A stretch of 64,000 nt of DNA from Alphaproteobacteria bacterium (GCA_025934695.1 JAICWS010000003.1:186001-250000); one strand, 5' to 3'. Counted from the stretch's first letter, positions 1 to 8,133 are shown. The notes: generated from the letters alone by a model not told the origin. A program made the numbers and translations.

Positions 1-132
1 AATGACGATTCCCGCGACTACAGCATTACCGTGGGCGACCTGCACGACTGCCTGATCCGCATGCCCGCCGTTCCGCGCGAAAATGAAGACCGGCCGATTT
101 CGATTATGCGCCCGATCCGGTTCAGAAAATAA
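1..132 (+). CDS. C-terminal fragment of a hypothetical protein (5' end outside window)
   Basis: Frame 1 is open from the first base to a TAA at 130-132, giving 43 residues that end in MRPIRFRK. The 3' end meets the stop codon of the next, convergent gene with no gap. The tail resembles the end of the protein at 12588-13073, which has MRPIKLRQ near its C-terminus, so the two may be paralogs. That rests on a short stretch only. No function can be assigned. Confidence 0.5.
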   Translation, partial: NDDSRDYSITVGDLHDCLIRMPAVPRENEDRPISIMRPIRFRK

Positions 133-576
133 TTACAGCCGCTTCTTCCAGGATAGCGGCTTGCCAATGCGGATGTTCTGTCCCGTCGGCAGGCCCGCGT
201 CCGACCATTCCGTGACCGCCTTGCGCGAGGCTTCGCGGCCCGCCGCGAGCTTGTCGTCCATCTCGTGCGAAATGCGCGAAAAACAGTCCTGGAATTTGGG
301 CGCGATATTGGCGAGCCTGTCGACATCCGCGCGCGTGACGTCGAAACTCTTCTCGGTATTCCAGTTATCGCCATGAGGGCTCTGGCATTCGGCGGTGAGA
401 GTAATCGTGCCGCTGACCCGGTTGCCGGCGATGTCCGCCGAAAGGTTCGTGAGCGAGGGCGCAAAAAGATACTTATAAGGATGGGTGTAGCTGAGGCTGT
501 CGCCGTATCCGCTTTTCAGCTCCTTGACGATCCGGTCGACAGTCGAAACCTGTTCTTCTTCGTTTGCGTCGGACAT
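133..576 (-). CDS. Hypothetical protein, paralog of the 14649-15074 product
   Basis: This 147-residue protein is predicted to be soluble, with no signal peptide or membrane segment. It shares layout and a C-terminal motif with the 141-residue product at 14649-15074: W-x-D-[AK]-G-[LM]-P-T, then [RG]KP[IL]S[FW]K[KR]. Both also have a central run of acidic and aromatic residues ending in a conserved CF or CRDDF segment. A TTGACATAAT-type promoter lies just upstream, as for its paralog. I do not recognise the family. The paralogy and matching promoters suggest an expressed lineage-specific gene. Confidence 0.7.
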   Translation of the reverse strand: MSDANEEEQVSTVDRIVKELKSGYGDSLSYTHPYKYLFAPSLTNLSADIAGNRVSGTITLTAECQSPHGDNWNTEKSFDVTRADVDRLANIAPKFQDCFSRISHEMDDKLAAGREASRKAVTEWSDAGLPTGQNIRIGKPLSWKKRL

Positions 577-616
577 GGGTCGGGTCAGCGCCTCGTTTCA
601 ATTCAAGACACTGAAT

Positions 617-645
617 ATACTATAGATACTTAAGTATTATGTCAA
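617..645 (-). promoter_or_regulatory. TTGACATAAT-type sigma70 promoter
   Basis: On the minus strand a perfect -35 TTGACA (640-645) is followed by TAAT, with a 17-bp spacer to TAGTAT (617-622). It points at the gene starting at 576, giving a leader of about 35 nt. Confidence 0.65.
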
Positions 646-655
646 TAACTTTAAG

Positions 656-1066
656 TTATTGATCGCACTTGGCATCGACCGTGGCGCCGGAAGAATCGAC
701 CTTGAGGTCGCAGTTGCCGTGACCGGGTACGCCGACGTTGACGTTCCCCGCCATCCCAGGACCGACGGTCTTCATGAAACCCGGGATCGTATAGTCGCCG
801 CCCGGCGAATGAACGATCAGGTCGTCGCCGCTTTTTTCGGTGGTCGGCAGGCCGGCCGGAATCGGCTTCGTTACGGCTTGGGGCTGCTGGACATGCGAAT
901 TGGTGACCGGCTGCAAGGGAAAGACCGCGCTGTCGCCCTGCGCCGGATCGGAGGCGCCGGGCTGCTGCTGGCCCGCGTCCTGCGCCATGGCGGGCGCGAA
1001 AATGCAGGTATAGACGGCGACGGTGAAAGCGAAAGCGAAATTTCTGGCGTTGAAAAAATGCGTCAT
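656..1066 (-). CDS. Small secreted protein with GDDLIVH motif
   Basis: This is a 136-residue protein. A hydrophobic N-terminal stretch ending in APAMAQ looks like a signal peptide, so export to the periplasm is likely. A Pro/Gln-rich linker follows. The C-terminal 60 residues hold GDDLIVH, GHGNC and a terminal KCDQ. The same motifs (GDDLIIH, GHGRC, KCDQ) occur in the product at 4883-5209, so the two are paralogs. The two conserved cysteines may form a disulfide. A good Shine-Dalgarno (GGGGAGC) precedes the ATG. Function unknown. Confidence 0.7.
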   Translation of the reverse strand: MTHFFNARNFAFAFTVAVYTCIFAPAMAQDAGQQQPGASDPAQGDSAVFPLQPVTNSHVQQPQAVTKPIPAGLPTTEKSGDDLIVHSPGGDYTIPGFMKTVGPGMAGNVNVGVPGHGNCDLKVDSSGATVDAKCDQ

Positions 1067-1104
1067 GTGAAAAAAGCTCCCCTGATCATTTCATTATACG
1101 TCCG

Positions 1105-1488
1105 TCAGCGGCCGCAGTAAACGCTTAAGGGCAGCGTCGATCCGTCGGCCAGCGCCAGCGTGACCTTCACGGTCCAACCCTGCGCCAGGGCGGGCGCGAC
1201 ATCCGCGTCGCTGCAATAGCGGCTGTCCCACTCATGCTGCAGACGGTCTTCCCAGCCGTGGCTCTGGTCAGCGGCGCTTTGCTTCAGGGACCAGTTGAAT
1301 TCAACGGTTTTCGCGTCGCAGTCGGGGTGGATGGCGTCGAGGCGCTCATCCCCGTCCCAGCGGGGGCGGTCAGCTTTGAGCGCAATCGACTTCTGCTTCA
1401 TCGCGGCGCAGAAATCCGCGTCGGAAAATTCCTTCGCCAGCGCGGGCGCACAAAGCGCGAGCAGGATGGTGACGGAAACCGCCTTCAC
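1105..1488 (-). CDS. Small secreted Cys/Trp protein, second of a tandem pair
   Basis: I place the start at a GTG (1486-1488) that overlaps the upstream stop as GTGA. This gives 127 residues beginning VKAVSVT with a signal peptide ending near APALAKE. An in-frame extension upstream only shadows the previous gene. The mature part is a clear homolog of the product at 1485-1883: FSDxDFC, a DC pair, GWxD, WDxxYC, VAPA, GWTVKV and a final CG are all shared. The overlap implies translational coupling. Four conserved cysteines suggest an oxidised periplasmic protein. Family not recognised. Confidence 0.75.
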   Translation of the reverse strand: MKAVSVTILLALCAPALAKEFSDADFCAAMKQKSIALKADRPRWDGDERLDAIHPDCDAKTVEFNWSLKQSAADQSHGWEDRLQHEWDSRYCSDADVAPALAQGWTVKVTLALADGSTLPLSVYCGR

Positions 1489-1883
1489 TGGCCGCACTTG
1501 ACGGTCAGCGCGAGGTCCTGGTTGTCGGCGAGCGTCAGGTAGACTTTCACCGTCCAGCCGTTTTCGATCGCGGGCGCGACCGTCTGGTCCTGGCAATAGA
1601 TCTGGTCCCAGGCCTGCTGCATCTGGTCCTGCCAGCCTTCCTGCATGTCGGTCGACTTCACTTTGATGAATTTCTTGTAGGCGATCGCCCTGTTGTCGCA
1701 GTCGACGGCGATCGCGTCCTGGCGGGTCACCTGGTCGACCCATTGCGGGCCGCTTTTGTCGAGCGCCGCGGCCGCGGCGTTCTGCGCCGTGCAGAAATCA
1801 TTGTCCGAAAAGCTCTGGGCCGAAGCCGGATGGGCGCAGGCCAGCGCTCCGACGACGAGCGCGAAGGCGAAAAACTGTTTCAT
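1485..1883 (-). CDS. Small secreted Cys/Trp protein, first of a tandem pair
   Basis: A 132-residue protein starting MKQFFAFAL, with a signal peptide ending around AHPASA. The ATG at 1881-1883 is preceded by GGGAAAGGG, so I prefer it over the longer frame opening at 2018. The mature domain has FSDNDFC, WDQIYC, VAPAI and GWTVKVYL in common with the downstream gene, indicating tandem duplication. Both probably act in the periplasm. No known family recognised. Confidence 0.75.
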   Translation of the reverse strand: MKQFFAFALVVGALACAHPASAQSFSDNDFCTAQNAAAAALDKSGPQWVDQVTRQDAIAVDCDNRAIAYKKFIKVKSTDMQEGWQDQMQQAWDQIYCQDQTVAPAIENGWTVKVYLTLADNQDLALTVKCGQ

Positions 1884-2119
1884 CCGATGGTCCCTTTCCC
1901 TGTTAAGGAATATTGTTCGCCAAAGGGACCGCCCGATGCAACCAAAATGATGACAGGCGGCTGCCGGAGGAGGGCATAACCGGTAAACCGCCTGTCGCCA
2001 TTCGTGTCGGAGGCGCATCCGCTCCTTGAGACCCCATTGGAGGAAAGCCCGGTGCGAATGCTGATTCCACTTTTAAGTGCAGCAGCTTACGTACGCCTTA
2101 CGGCAGCCCTTTTTGCAAC

Positions 2120-2148
2120 TTGACATATTTAGTCCGATTTTCTTTAAT
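2120..2148 (+). promoter_or_regulatory. TTGACATAT-type sigma70 promoter
   Basis: TTGACA (2120-2125), a 17-bp spacer and TTTAAT (2143-2148). The predicted transcription start near 2155 lies downstream of the earliest in-frame ATG (2077) of the LRR gene, which supports the start at 2191. Confidence 0.65.
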
Positions 2149-2190
2149 GGCCCGCGCTCCGACATTGATGAAGAAAGATCCCTGCTGGCC

Positions 2191-2850
2191 ATGCTGAAAA
2201 GCCTGAAGAAACTTTTTAAGGCCGAGATCGGGCCGCCCGTCGACCGTCCGCTGCCGGAGGCGGAACATTACCTGCGCGAATGGGGCGTCTCCTACAAGAA
2301 AACCGCCGAGGGCCGGCTGGAGGTCGAGACGCTCGACCTTTCGCACAAGGGGCTGACCGAGCTGCCCGACCTTGGCAATGTCGTGGTGCGCAACCTTTTC
2401 AGCTGCGCGGACAACGCGCTGACGTCGCTGAAAGGATCACCGCACCGGGCGGATTATTTCATCTGCAGCCGCAACAAGCTGACCAGCCTCGAAGGCGCGA
2501 CGCCGCGGGTGGGCGCGAGCTTTATCTGCGACGGCAATGCGCTCGAAACGCTGGAAGGTGCGCCCTGGCGCGTGCGGCACTTCAGCTGCGACAATAACAA
2601 ACTTCTTTCGCTGGAAGGCGCGCCCAGGGTCGTGAGCGAAAGCCTCTCCTGCACGGGCAATCCGATGGAAACGCTCGCCGGCGCGCCGAAGCACTGTCAC
2701 AAGCTGCGCTGCGACTACGGCGAATACGACGAGCTCGTCCACAAGATTCCCGCGAAACTGCTGCGCCCGATTGAGGAAACGGCGGCCTGGCGCGACGCGC
2801 AGGAAAAAAAAGCGCGTGTTCATCTCCGCCGCGGCGGCTTCTCGTTGTAA
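2191..2850 (+). CDS. Leucine-rich-repeat-like protein
   Basis: Starting at MLKSLKKLF this is 219 residues. After a basic N-terminus and a short linker, about five degenerate repeats of roughly 20 residues follow the pattern LxSLEGAP-x-x-V-x-x-F-x-C-x-x-N-x-L. This resembles the repeats with alternating SLEGAP and CxxN segments found in phage and bacterial LRR proteins. The cysteines fall at equivalent repeat positions. There is no signal peptide, so it is probably cytoplasmic and used for protein-protein contact. The start was chosen because the promoter at 2120-2148 excludes the 2077 ATG. Confidence 0.7.
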   Translation: MLKSLKKLFKAEIGPPVDRPLPEAEHYLREWGVSYKKTAEGRLEVETLDLSHKGLTELPDLGNVVVRNLFSCADNALTSLKGSPHRADYFICSRNKLTSLEGATPRVGASFICDGNALETLEGAPWRVRHFSCDNNKLLSLEGAPRVVSESLSCTGNPMETLAGAPKHCHKLRCDYGEYDELVHKIPAKLLRPIEETAAWRDAQEKKARVHLRRGGFSL

Positions 2851-3009
2851 TCCCAAGCGCCTGAAAAAACTGGCAATGAAAATTTGTCTAAAATGTGCCG
2901 CAAATTGTTGCGGGATCCCAGCTGTTTGCTTTAAATAACTGGTAAAACCTCTGCCGTATAATAGAAGTAACAACAACGGCGGAAAAGCGCCGGACGGAGG
3001 GAGAACCCC

Positions 3010-3450
3010 ATGGGTCGTTTTGAGCGCAGCGCGTCGGAATTGTTCGGCGGCACGCAACCGGTCTTCATCGACTGCAAGGACCAGGACTTCGAGCAGTTGA
3101 TCTTCATGCCGGTCGCCACCGAGACGCAGGGCCCTTATCCGTCCCCCGCCGCGATGTACAAAAAGGGCCCGATCCTGGAAGCCATTGAGAAGCGCCAGCC
3201 CATCGTGCTCAAGAACCTCGATCTCGCCAAGCCGGGCACCACGGACACGCTGCCGCTGCTGCTGCAGCTGGCGACCGGAGAACTGCAGCATGTCGAAATC
3301 GTCAGCCCCGCGGGCGACATGGTCAGCTACGACCGCCGCGACCTTTCCGGCTTCGATCTCGGCGCGACCGTCACCGACCTCAATGGCATTCCGATGTCGG
3401 TGCAGTTCCGGCTCGAGCAGCATCTCTGCATCGAGCGCCCGAAGGGCTGA
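3010..3450 (+). CDS. Hypothetical soluble protein
   Basis: A 146-residue protein with a strong Shine-Dalgarno (GGAGGGAGAA) before the ATG and a TATAAT at 2957-2962 upstream without a good -35. No signal peptide or membrane helix is visible, and the composition is typical of a folded cytoplasmic protein. I recognise no motif. It converges on the small membrane-protein gene at 3457. Confidence 0.65.
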   Translation: MGRFERSASELFGGTQPVFIDCKDQDFEQLIFMPVATETQGPYPSPAAMYKKGPILEAIEKRQPIVLKNLDLAKPGTTDTLPLLLQLATGELQHVEIVSPAGDMVSYDRRDLSGFDLGATVTDLNGIPMSVQFRLEQHLCIERPKG

Positions 3451-3456
3451 TTTCCG

Positions 3457-3756
3457 TCAGACGTGGCGGAGATGAAGATAATAGCCGGTGAACACATCCA
3501 CGCCGAACGGCGCCAGCATCAATAGCGCGCCGACCATTCGCCGCCGGAACATCAGGCGGAACGTCCAGAGAAGGGCGAAAACATCCGCTGCCAGCGCCAG
3601 CGGCACCCCGAGGACAATGAGCGCGAGGCCGCTCGCGTAATCTGTGGGCCCGAGGACGAGCAGCAGCAGCGGCAGCTGCGCTGCGGCGGTGAGCGCGGGA
3701 AGGATCAGGTCGCCGAGGCTGAAAAGCAGGGCGGGCTCAGGTTTTTCAGATGTCAT
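3457..3756 (-). CDS. Small integral membrane protein
   Basis: A 99-residue protein with about three hydrophobic segments (residues 10-36, 41-68 and 75-90) and a basic FRRR cluster between the last two. Probably an inner-membrane protein of unknown role. AGGA lies about 8 nt before the ATG. It is followed on the same strand by no close gene and converges with 3010-3450. Confidence 0.55.
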   Translation of the reverse strand: MTSEKPEPALLFSLGDLILPALTAAAQLPLLLLVLGPTDYASGLALIVLGVPLALAADVFALLWTFRLMFRRRMVGALLMLAPFGVDVFTGYYLHLRHV

Positions 3757-3802
3757 GCCCTTCTATCCTACGCCCAAATATACCCCCTTGCGAAGACCGC
3801 AT

Positions 3803-4093
3803 TTAGGCGTGATGTTCACGCTGCTTCAGCAATTCCTTGGCATGATTGAGGACCGACTTGCGGCGGGGGCTTAAGTGTTTGCCCGCACGGTTAATATAGA
3901 AACTGAGCATGCGCATGCCGGATCCCACGCCCTTGGGCGAAACTTTTTTCGAGGCTAGTGTTTTCGCGATCGTCGCCGCATCCTTCTTAAACAAGCCTTC
4001 GGGCGGATGCGTTGAATCGCTGGTGACCTTCGCGGACCATTTCCGTTTCGGCGCCGTCTTCCGCGTGGCGCGCTTCGTTCGTTTCGGCGTCAT
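3803..4093 (-). CDS. DUF3175-family protein
   Basis: A 96-residue, very basic protein starting MTPKRTKR. The ATG at 4091-4093 has AAAGGAA upstream, so I reject the longer frame opening at 4189. After a Lys/Arg-rich tail come KWSAKVT, an acidic/Gly segment, and M-x-MLSFYINRAGK followed by a basic helix. This is the signature I associate with DUF3175 proteins, whose function is unknown. The charge suggests nucleic-acid contact, but that is inference only. Confidence 0.75.
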   Translation of the reverse strand: MTPKRTKRATRKTAPKRKWSAKVTSDSTHPPEGLFKKDAATIAKTLASKKVSPKGVGSGMRMLSFYINRAGKHLSPRRKSVLNHAKELLKQREHHA

Positions 4094-4203
4094 GACTGTT
4101 CCTTTTTCAGCGCCAACGCGTGAAGCGCCGGAACAGGTTTCAGCGGCGCGCGCTAAAAAGTTACTTCGCCGTCTGGAGCGCCGCCTCAAAACCGGAGTCG
4201 GAA

Positions 4204-4869
4204 ATGCCGAGACCTTTCGCTTTGTTCCATTACCCAGACGGTCACGCAGGACATCAAGAACATATCGATCCTGCGCAAGTGGAGTCTTACCGTCTGCAGG
4301 CGGATGGCGCCAACGTCATTCCCGCCGCGGCGCTGCCGCCCGGCCTCGACCCGAAAGCGCTGACCGGGCAGGCGGACAAGTTGACGGCCGCTTTTCACGC
4401 TGCGGTGGAAAAAACGGCGATTGACCTGTTGCAGGCGCGCGATGTGAAGACCGACGCACTCATGAAGATGGTGGGGCAGACGCAGGATGCGGCAGGCTTC
4501 CAGCTCGATTACCTGGTCGATCCCGACAATATCGACGGCAACGAGCTGCGCCAGTGCCGCGCCGCCGTGATGGTGGCGCCGAATAGCGTGCCGACGATAG
4601 ACGAGGCGCGGAAAATCACCGCCTGCGTGCAGGAAAAGAGCAACGCCGAACTGATCCTCGCCGGCGAAGCGGCGGCGGGCGTTGGCGGTTTTTTCCTGGC
4701 GGCCCTGTTGCTGCGGCGCCAGCTGCGTCAATCAATCGAGCGCGGTGAAACGCCCGCGGCCGCGGCGCCTCCCTCCTCGCCTCCGGAAGCTGATCTCCCT
4801 ATTGCGGTCGACACGACGCAAGACATTATCGTCAACAAGCCGCTGCACCTCAAAGCACAGCATATCTGA
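4204..4869 (+). CDS. Hypothetical single-pass membrane protein
   Basis: A 221-residue protein beginning MPRPFALFH. I chose this start because CGGAG lies just upstream, while the earlier in-frame ATG at 4120 falls close behind the divergent gene start at 4093. A soluble N-terminal domain of about 150 residues contains two cysteines (in LRQCRA and ITACVQ). One transmembrane helix near residues 152-174 and a Pro/Ala-rich tail follow. Topology suggests an inner-membrane anchor. No family recognised. Confidence 0.6.
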   Translation: MPRPFALFHYPDGHAGHQEHIDPAQVESYRLQADGANVIPAAALPPGLDPKALTGQADKLTAAFHAAVEKTAIDLLQARDVKTDALMKMVGQTQDAAGFQLDYLVDPDNIDGNELRQCRAAVMVAPNSVPTIDEARKITACVQEKSNAELILAGEAAAGVGGFFLAALLLRRQLRQSIERGETPAAAAPPSSPPEADLPIAVDTTQDIIVNKPLHLKAQHI

Positions 4870-4882
4870 TCACGAGAATCCG

Positions 4883-5209
4883 CTACTGATCGCACTTGGC
4901 GCGGATGATGCTGCCCGCGGAGTCGAGCGCGATGAAGCAGCGGCCGTGGCCGTCGATCTGCATCGAGACGATTTTCGTCTGGCCTTCCGACACGTCTTTC
5001 ATATAGCCCGCCAGCGTGACGCCCTCGTCGCCGGGTCGATAATGGATGATCAGATCGTCGCCGTGGCGTTCCATCACCGGCAGCCCCGCGAGCTGCGGCT
5101 TTCCTTGCGCGGGCGCGCTGGCGGACAGCGCATCCTGTTCTTCCGGCGCGGCACGGGCGGAAAGCGGCAGCAGGGCGAGCATCAACAGGCAGAAAACAAA
5201 AAGGCGCAT
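4883..5209 (-). CDS. Small secreted protein with GDDLIIH motif
   Basis: A 108-residue paralog of the product at 656-1066. It has a signal peptide (MRLFVFCLL to SARAAPEE), then GDDLIIH, GYMKDV, GHGRC and a terminal KCDQ. The Pro/Gln linker is shorter than in the paralog. AAGGACG precedes the ATG. Probably periplasmic; function unknown. Confidence 0.7.
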   Translation of the reverse strand: MRLFVFCLLMLALLPLSARAAPEEQDALSASAPAQGKPQLAGLPVMERHGDDLIIHYRPGDEGVTLAGYMKDVSEGQTKIVSMQIDGHGRCFIALDSAGSIIRAKCDQ

Positions 5210-5713
5210 CGGGGTCGTCCTTGCTTTTGACGCAGAACATCCGGCCTGCCCCTGTATTCATGCCGGCCCTGGTCCTGGAATCCTAGCGCCGCTCTCCCCG
5301 CGTTGCAACTTTCCCCAAAGGATGTCCGAAAAAAGAGAGATACTGATTCCGCTGACGTTTTCTGTCGGTTTTGATAAAATGGCGCATACGCAAGGCGAAG
5401 AAGCAGCCGGACGCCAAAGGGCGCGGCAGTTGAAAATCGGTTTTGCATACATTAGAAGCAAAACGCATCCTTACGAAAGTCGCCGCGGATTTCGGCCGTT
5501 GTCTTGGATTTAACCAAGCCTGCGCCTTATCCGGCCGTAAATGTCGCAGCGTACGGCGTAGCCCGATGGGGCAGAAACAGTATTATGTAAAATAAAAGAA
5601 CATTTTTGTCCTGCCTCCTCCTCTGGCAACACATTGAAAATACGACGAGTTATAAGGCCGCCTTCTCGTCACATGGAACATACCCTCCCGCCCCCTTCCT
5701 CCATCGGCTGAAA
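5210..5713. other. Intergenic stretch without a supported gene
   Basis: About 500 bp between the divergent genes starting at 5209 (minus) and 5765 (plus). Several overlapping short frames exist on both strands, but none has a convincing start, ribosome site or protein-like composition. A TGATAAAAT extended -10-like box occurs near 5375. I see no repeat or RNA gene. Confidence 0.4.
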
Positions 5714-5722
5714 TGCTATAAT
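5714..5722 (+). promoter_or_regulatory. Extended -10 promoter (TGCTATAAT)
   Basis: TG-C-TATAAT is an extended -10 box with no clear -35. The expected start point, near 5729, gives a leader of about 36 nt to the ATG at 5765. Confidence 0.6.
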
Positions 5723-5764
5723 GTCTATATGCAAAGTATGAAACGGAAGAAGGAACCGCCGGAC

Positions 5765-6427
5765 ATGGCAAAAAACTGGAAGAAGATGATCGCTCCCCTC
5801 ACCCTCGCCTTCGCGGCGGCCATCGGCCTCGCGGGCTGCGACAGCCAGGCCGATATCGACGCGAAGCCGCAGATCATGCAGCAGATGGTGCAGAATTCCG
5901 CCTCGGTCTGCACGCCGGCGCAGGGACAGGCGGCGGCCTTTTCCGCGCGCCTCAGCGACGCGCTCAACCGTGCGGGCGCGGGCGACTTGCGCACGTTAAG
6001 CGACAACCATGTCACTATCTGCCTCGACCAGCGCCTCAACAACCAGAACACCGGCTTCTGGGACACGAAGGCGCAGGGCGTGCTGGCGCGCGATGCCGAC
6101 GGCAAGGGCGGGACGATCACGATCTGGGACAATGGCCGCCAGCCCGAGGACGGCGGATTCTTCCATTCCACGCCCAGCAGCTACAGCTATTATATTCTGC
6201 ACACCTTCGCAGCCCATCTGAGGAACGGCGACGTGAAGCCGGGCGAGCGCTGGATCGCCTATGACTCGTCGTACAACGACGGCAACGACACGTATATCCA
6301 GGATTCCAGCGCGCGGCCCGAGGCGAAATTCGACAAGGATACGCGCGCGAAGAACCCTTGGCTGACGCAAGCGCCCGTCGTGAAGCCCGCCCCGCAGGCG
6401 CCGCAGTTCAAAGGCCCCGGAGCTTAG
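5765..6427 (+). CDS. Hypothetical lipoprotein
   Basis: A 220-residue protein beginning MAKNWKKM, with a signal sequence ending in a lipobox (GLAGC, Cys25). It is likely lipid-anchored in the periplasm. The start has AGAAGGAA upstream; an in-frame ATG at 5729 coincides with the predicted transcription start and is less likely. The mature part has two further cysteines (SVCTP, TICLDQ) and a C-terminal region rich in Tyr/Ser/Asp (SSYNDGNDTYIQDSS), ending in a Pro-rich tail. Family not recognised. Confidence 0.7.
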   Translation: MAKNWKKMIAPLTLAFAAAIGLAGCDSQADIDAKPQIMQQMVQNSASVCTPAQGQAAAFSARLSDALNRAGAGDLRTLSDNHVTICLDQRLNNQNTGFWDTKAQGVLARDADGKGGTITIWDNGRQPEDGGFFHSTPSSYSYYILHTFAAHLRNGDVKPGERWIAYDSSYNDGNDTYIQDSSARPEAKFDKDTRAKNPWLTQAPVVKPAPQAPQFKGPGA

Positions 6428-6490
6428 GAAAATAGCCCACGATCTGAGCCGGTTATCCGTCGGGCTGACGGTTTCTTAAGGCTTTTTGCG

Positions 6491-6496
6491 TATAAT
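6491..6496 (+). promoter_or_regulatory. -10 box TATAAT
   Basis: A perfect TATAAT about 80 bp before the gene at 6579. No good -35 is present at the usual spacing. Confidence 0.4.
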
Positions 6497-6578
6497 AATG
6501 CCTATTGCTGGATGTGATTGTTATTGATCCCGGCCCGTGAATATTCCGTGACGTCAGCCGTTTCCAAAGGGGCGAAAA

Positions 6579-7076
6579 ATGGGCAACACGACGATCGAGA
6601 AAGTCTTTTCGACCTTGGGCGGCAATGACGCCCTCAGGGAGCCCAATGCTCAACTTTATGCCGACCTGACGCGCGTGGCGCAGGGCCAGTTCACGGGAAC
6701 CGAGAACACGGCCATGTTCTTTTTCGGCATCGACAAGGGCAGCGTCCAGAGAATGGCCGTCACCTGCAAACATCTTACCGATACCGAATTCAAGGGCGAC
6801 GCCCATGCCGCAATGTCCTTCCTGCAGAGAGTGCAGCAGAACCCGAGCATGAAGAAGCTCGATTTCAACGAGCTGGTGAACGACGGCGCCGCGCACCGGA
6901 TGATCCAGATGTCGCGCACCGATCCGAAAGGGTTCGGCCAGGTGCTGCAGGGAAGTTATCTGACGCCCGCGTCGCTGCTCGCACGCCTCACCCCGCCGCC
7001 GGGGCCTGCCGCGACACAACCGGCCCCCGCGACGACACGCCCCGCCGCCGGCCCCGCCCCCCGGCCGATGTCTTAG
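6579..7076 (+). CDS. Hypothetical protein with Pro/Ala-rich tail
   Basis: A 165-residue protein preceded by AAAGGGG. The first 130 residues look helical and soluble; the last 35 are a low-complexity Pro/Ala/Thr tail. No signal peptide or known motif. It converges on the ankyrin gene. Confidence 0.6.
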   Translation: MGNTTIEKVFSTLGGNDALREPNAQLYADLTRVAQGQFTGTENTAMFFFGIDKGSVQRMAVTCKHLTDTEFKGDAHAAMSFLQRVQQNPSMKKLDFNELVNDGAAHRMIQMSRTDPKGFGQVLQGSYLTPASLLARLTPPPGPAATQPAPATTRPAAGPAPRPMS

Positions 7077-7124
7077 TCTCCGGAGCAACGGAACCTTCTC
7101 CCCCTTGCGGCGCAGCCGCGATCA

Positions 7125-7258
7125 TTCGCACGAAGTAACGAAGGTAGTCTTGTCCCTAACCTTTTCTTCGTAACTTCGCGCGGTTGCGCGATGCCGAAAT
7201 AAAAGCGCTACGCGCGAATTAATGACGGCTCCATTACTCCGTAACTCCGTGCGAATTT
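7125..7258. repeat. Palindromic repeat cluster between convergent genes
   Basis: CGCACGAAGTAACGAAG (7127-7143) pairs with CTTCGTAACTTCGCGCG (7166-7182) at 15 of 17 positions. A related sequence in the same orientation as the right arm (CCGTAACTCCGTGCG) occurs around 7239-7253. This looks like a decayed REP-type element at the shared 3' ends of 6579-7076 and 7312-8031. It may act as a bidirectional terminator. Confidence 0.5.
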
Positions 7259-7311
7259 CCAAAGCCGCGCATGACAAGACTTAATGACTTCCGCCGTCGC
7301 TCCGACCAAGG

Positions 7312-8031
7312 TCAGGGAGCGCTGTTGCGCGACGGCCAGGGCGAGGATGTATCCGGGAACGCGAGCTTTTTCTTGTCGAGCGGTTGCGGGTTCTTGATGT
7401 CTTCCAGTTCCCGCTGCACGGCGGTGAGGCTGCCGGCCAGCTGGCGGATCTGCTGTTCCAGCTCGGCGATGCGCCGGTCGCGCGGATCGACGGCTGTTGT
7501 GGCCGCAGCCTGGGCCGCGTCGCGGGCGCGGTCTTTCTCTACCGCCTCGCGCATCATGGCGATCATTTCGGGATCGCCGTATTTTTCGGTGGCGTTCAGC
7601 GCGACATTGATGGACGTGCCGTGTTTCGTGCGCCTGAGATTGATCGCTCCGTTGTCGAGCAGCAGGCGTAACATATCGCGGCCGCCGCGCAGGACATCAT
7701 CCAGCTCATCGCCGTCGATGCGGGCACCGGCCGCGGCGAGCAGCTTGATGAGCTCTGTGTCCTTGTTTTTGACCGCACAGTGAAGGGCGGTGCCCAGATA
7801 GCGGTCGGCCCCGAATTCGAGCATCAGGCGCACGCCCTCGGCATCGCGCTTGCGCGCAAGGCGCAGCACGGAGGGCTCGCAATCCCAGGAGCTGAGCCGG
7901 TTCACATCGGCACCCTGTTCGAGCAGCAGGCGCATGATGCGCAGGTCGGGCTCCTTGCGGCCCGCTTCCTTCAGGAGCTCCTTGCCAAGGCGGTTGCGCT
8001 CCTTCTCCCGTTTTTCTGATTCCGTTGCCAT
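7312..8031 (-). CDS. Ankyrin-repeat protein
   Basis: A 239-residue protein with about four ankyrin-like repeats between residues 25 and 140. Recognisable pieces are IMRLLLEQGADVN, GVRLMLEFGAD, GTALHCAVKNKDTELIKLL-A-AGA and MLRLLLDNGA. They are followed by a region rich in Arg and Ala and a coiled-coil-like segment (RRIAELEQQIRQL). There is no signal peptide, so cytoplasmic protein-binding is likely. The -10 of the promoter at 8040-8068 lies so close to the ATG that the mRNA is probably leaderless. Confidence 0.8.
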   Translation of the reverse strand: MATESEKREKERNRLGKELLKEAGRKEPDLRIMRLLLEQGADVNRLSSWDCEPSVLRLARKRDAEGVRLMLEFGADRYLGTALHCAVKNKDTELIKLLAAAGARIDGDELDDVLRGGRDMLRLLLDNGAINLRRTKHGTSINVALNATEKYGDPEMIAMMREAVEKDRARDAAQAAATTAVDPRDRRIAELEQQIRQLAGSLTAVQRELEDIKNPQPLDKKKLAFPDTSSPWPSRNSAP

Positions 8032-8039
8032 CGGAGCGA

Positions 8040-8068
8040 AAGATAGCAGCTGGAAATCATTATGTCAA
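8040..8068 (-). promoter_or_regulatory. TTGACATAAT-type sigma70 promoter
   Basis: TTGACA (8063-8068), a 17-bp spacer starting TAAT, and TATCTT (8040-8045). The -10 ends 8 nt before the ATG at 8031, so the transcript is predicted to start within about 3 nt of the start codon. Confidence 0.7.
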
Positions 8069-8133
8069 ACCATGAGGATTATGATGCTTTTCAGCATTTT
8101 ACGCCCGAGCGTCTGACGTTTTTCAGGATATTC

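Noticed and set aside
2077-2190. Longer N-terminus for the LRR protein
   Set aside because: It would overlap the predicted promoter at 2120-2148 and adds no repeat-like sequence.
5283-5468. 61-codon minus-strand frame in the 5.2-5.7 kb gap
   Set aside because: No ribosome site, several overlapping frames of similar quality, composition not protein-like.
7125-7258. Possible CRISPR-like array from repeated CGTAACT units
   Set aside because: The repeats are inverted, unevenly spaced and decayed; there are no spacers of constant length and no cas genes.
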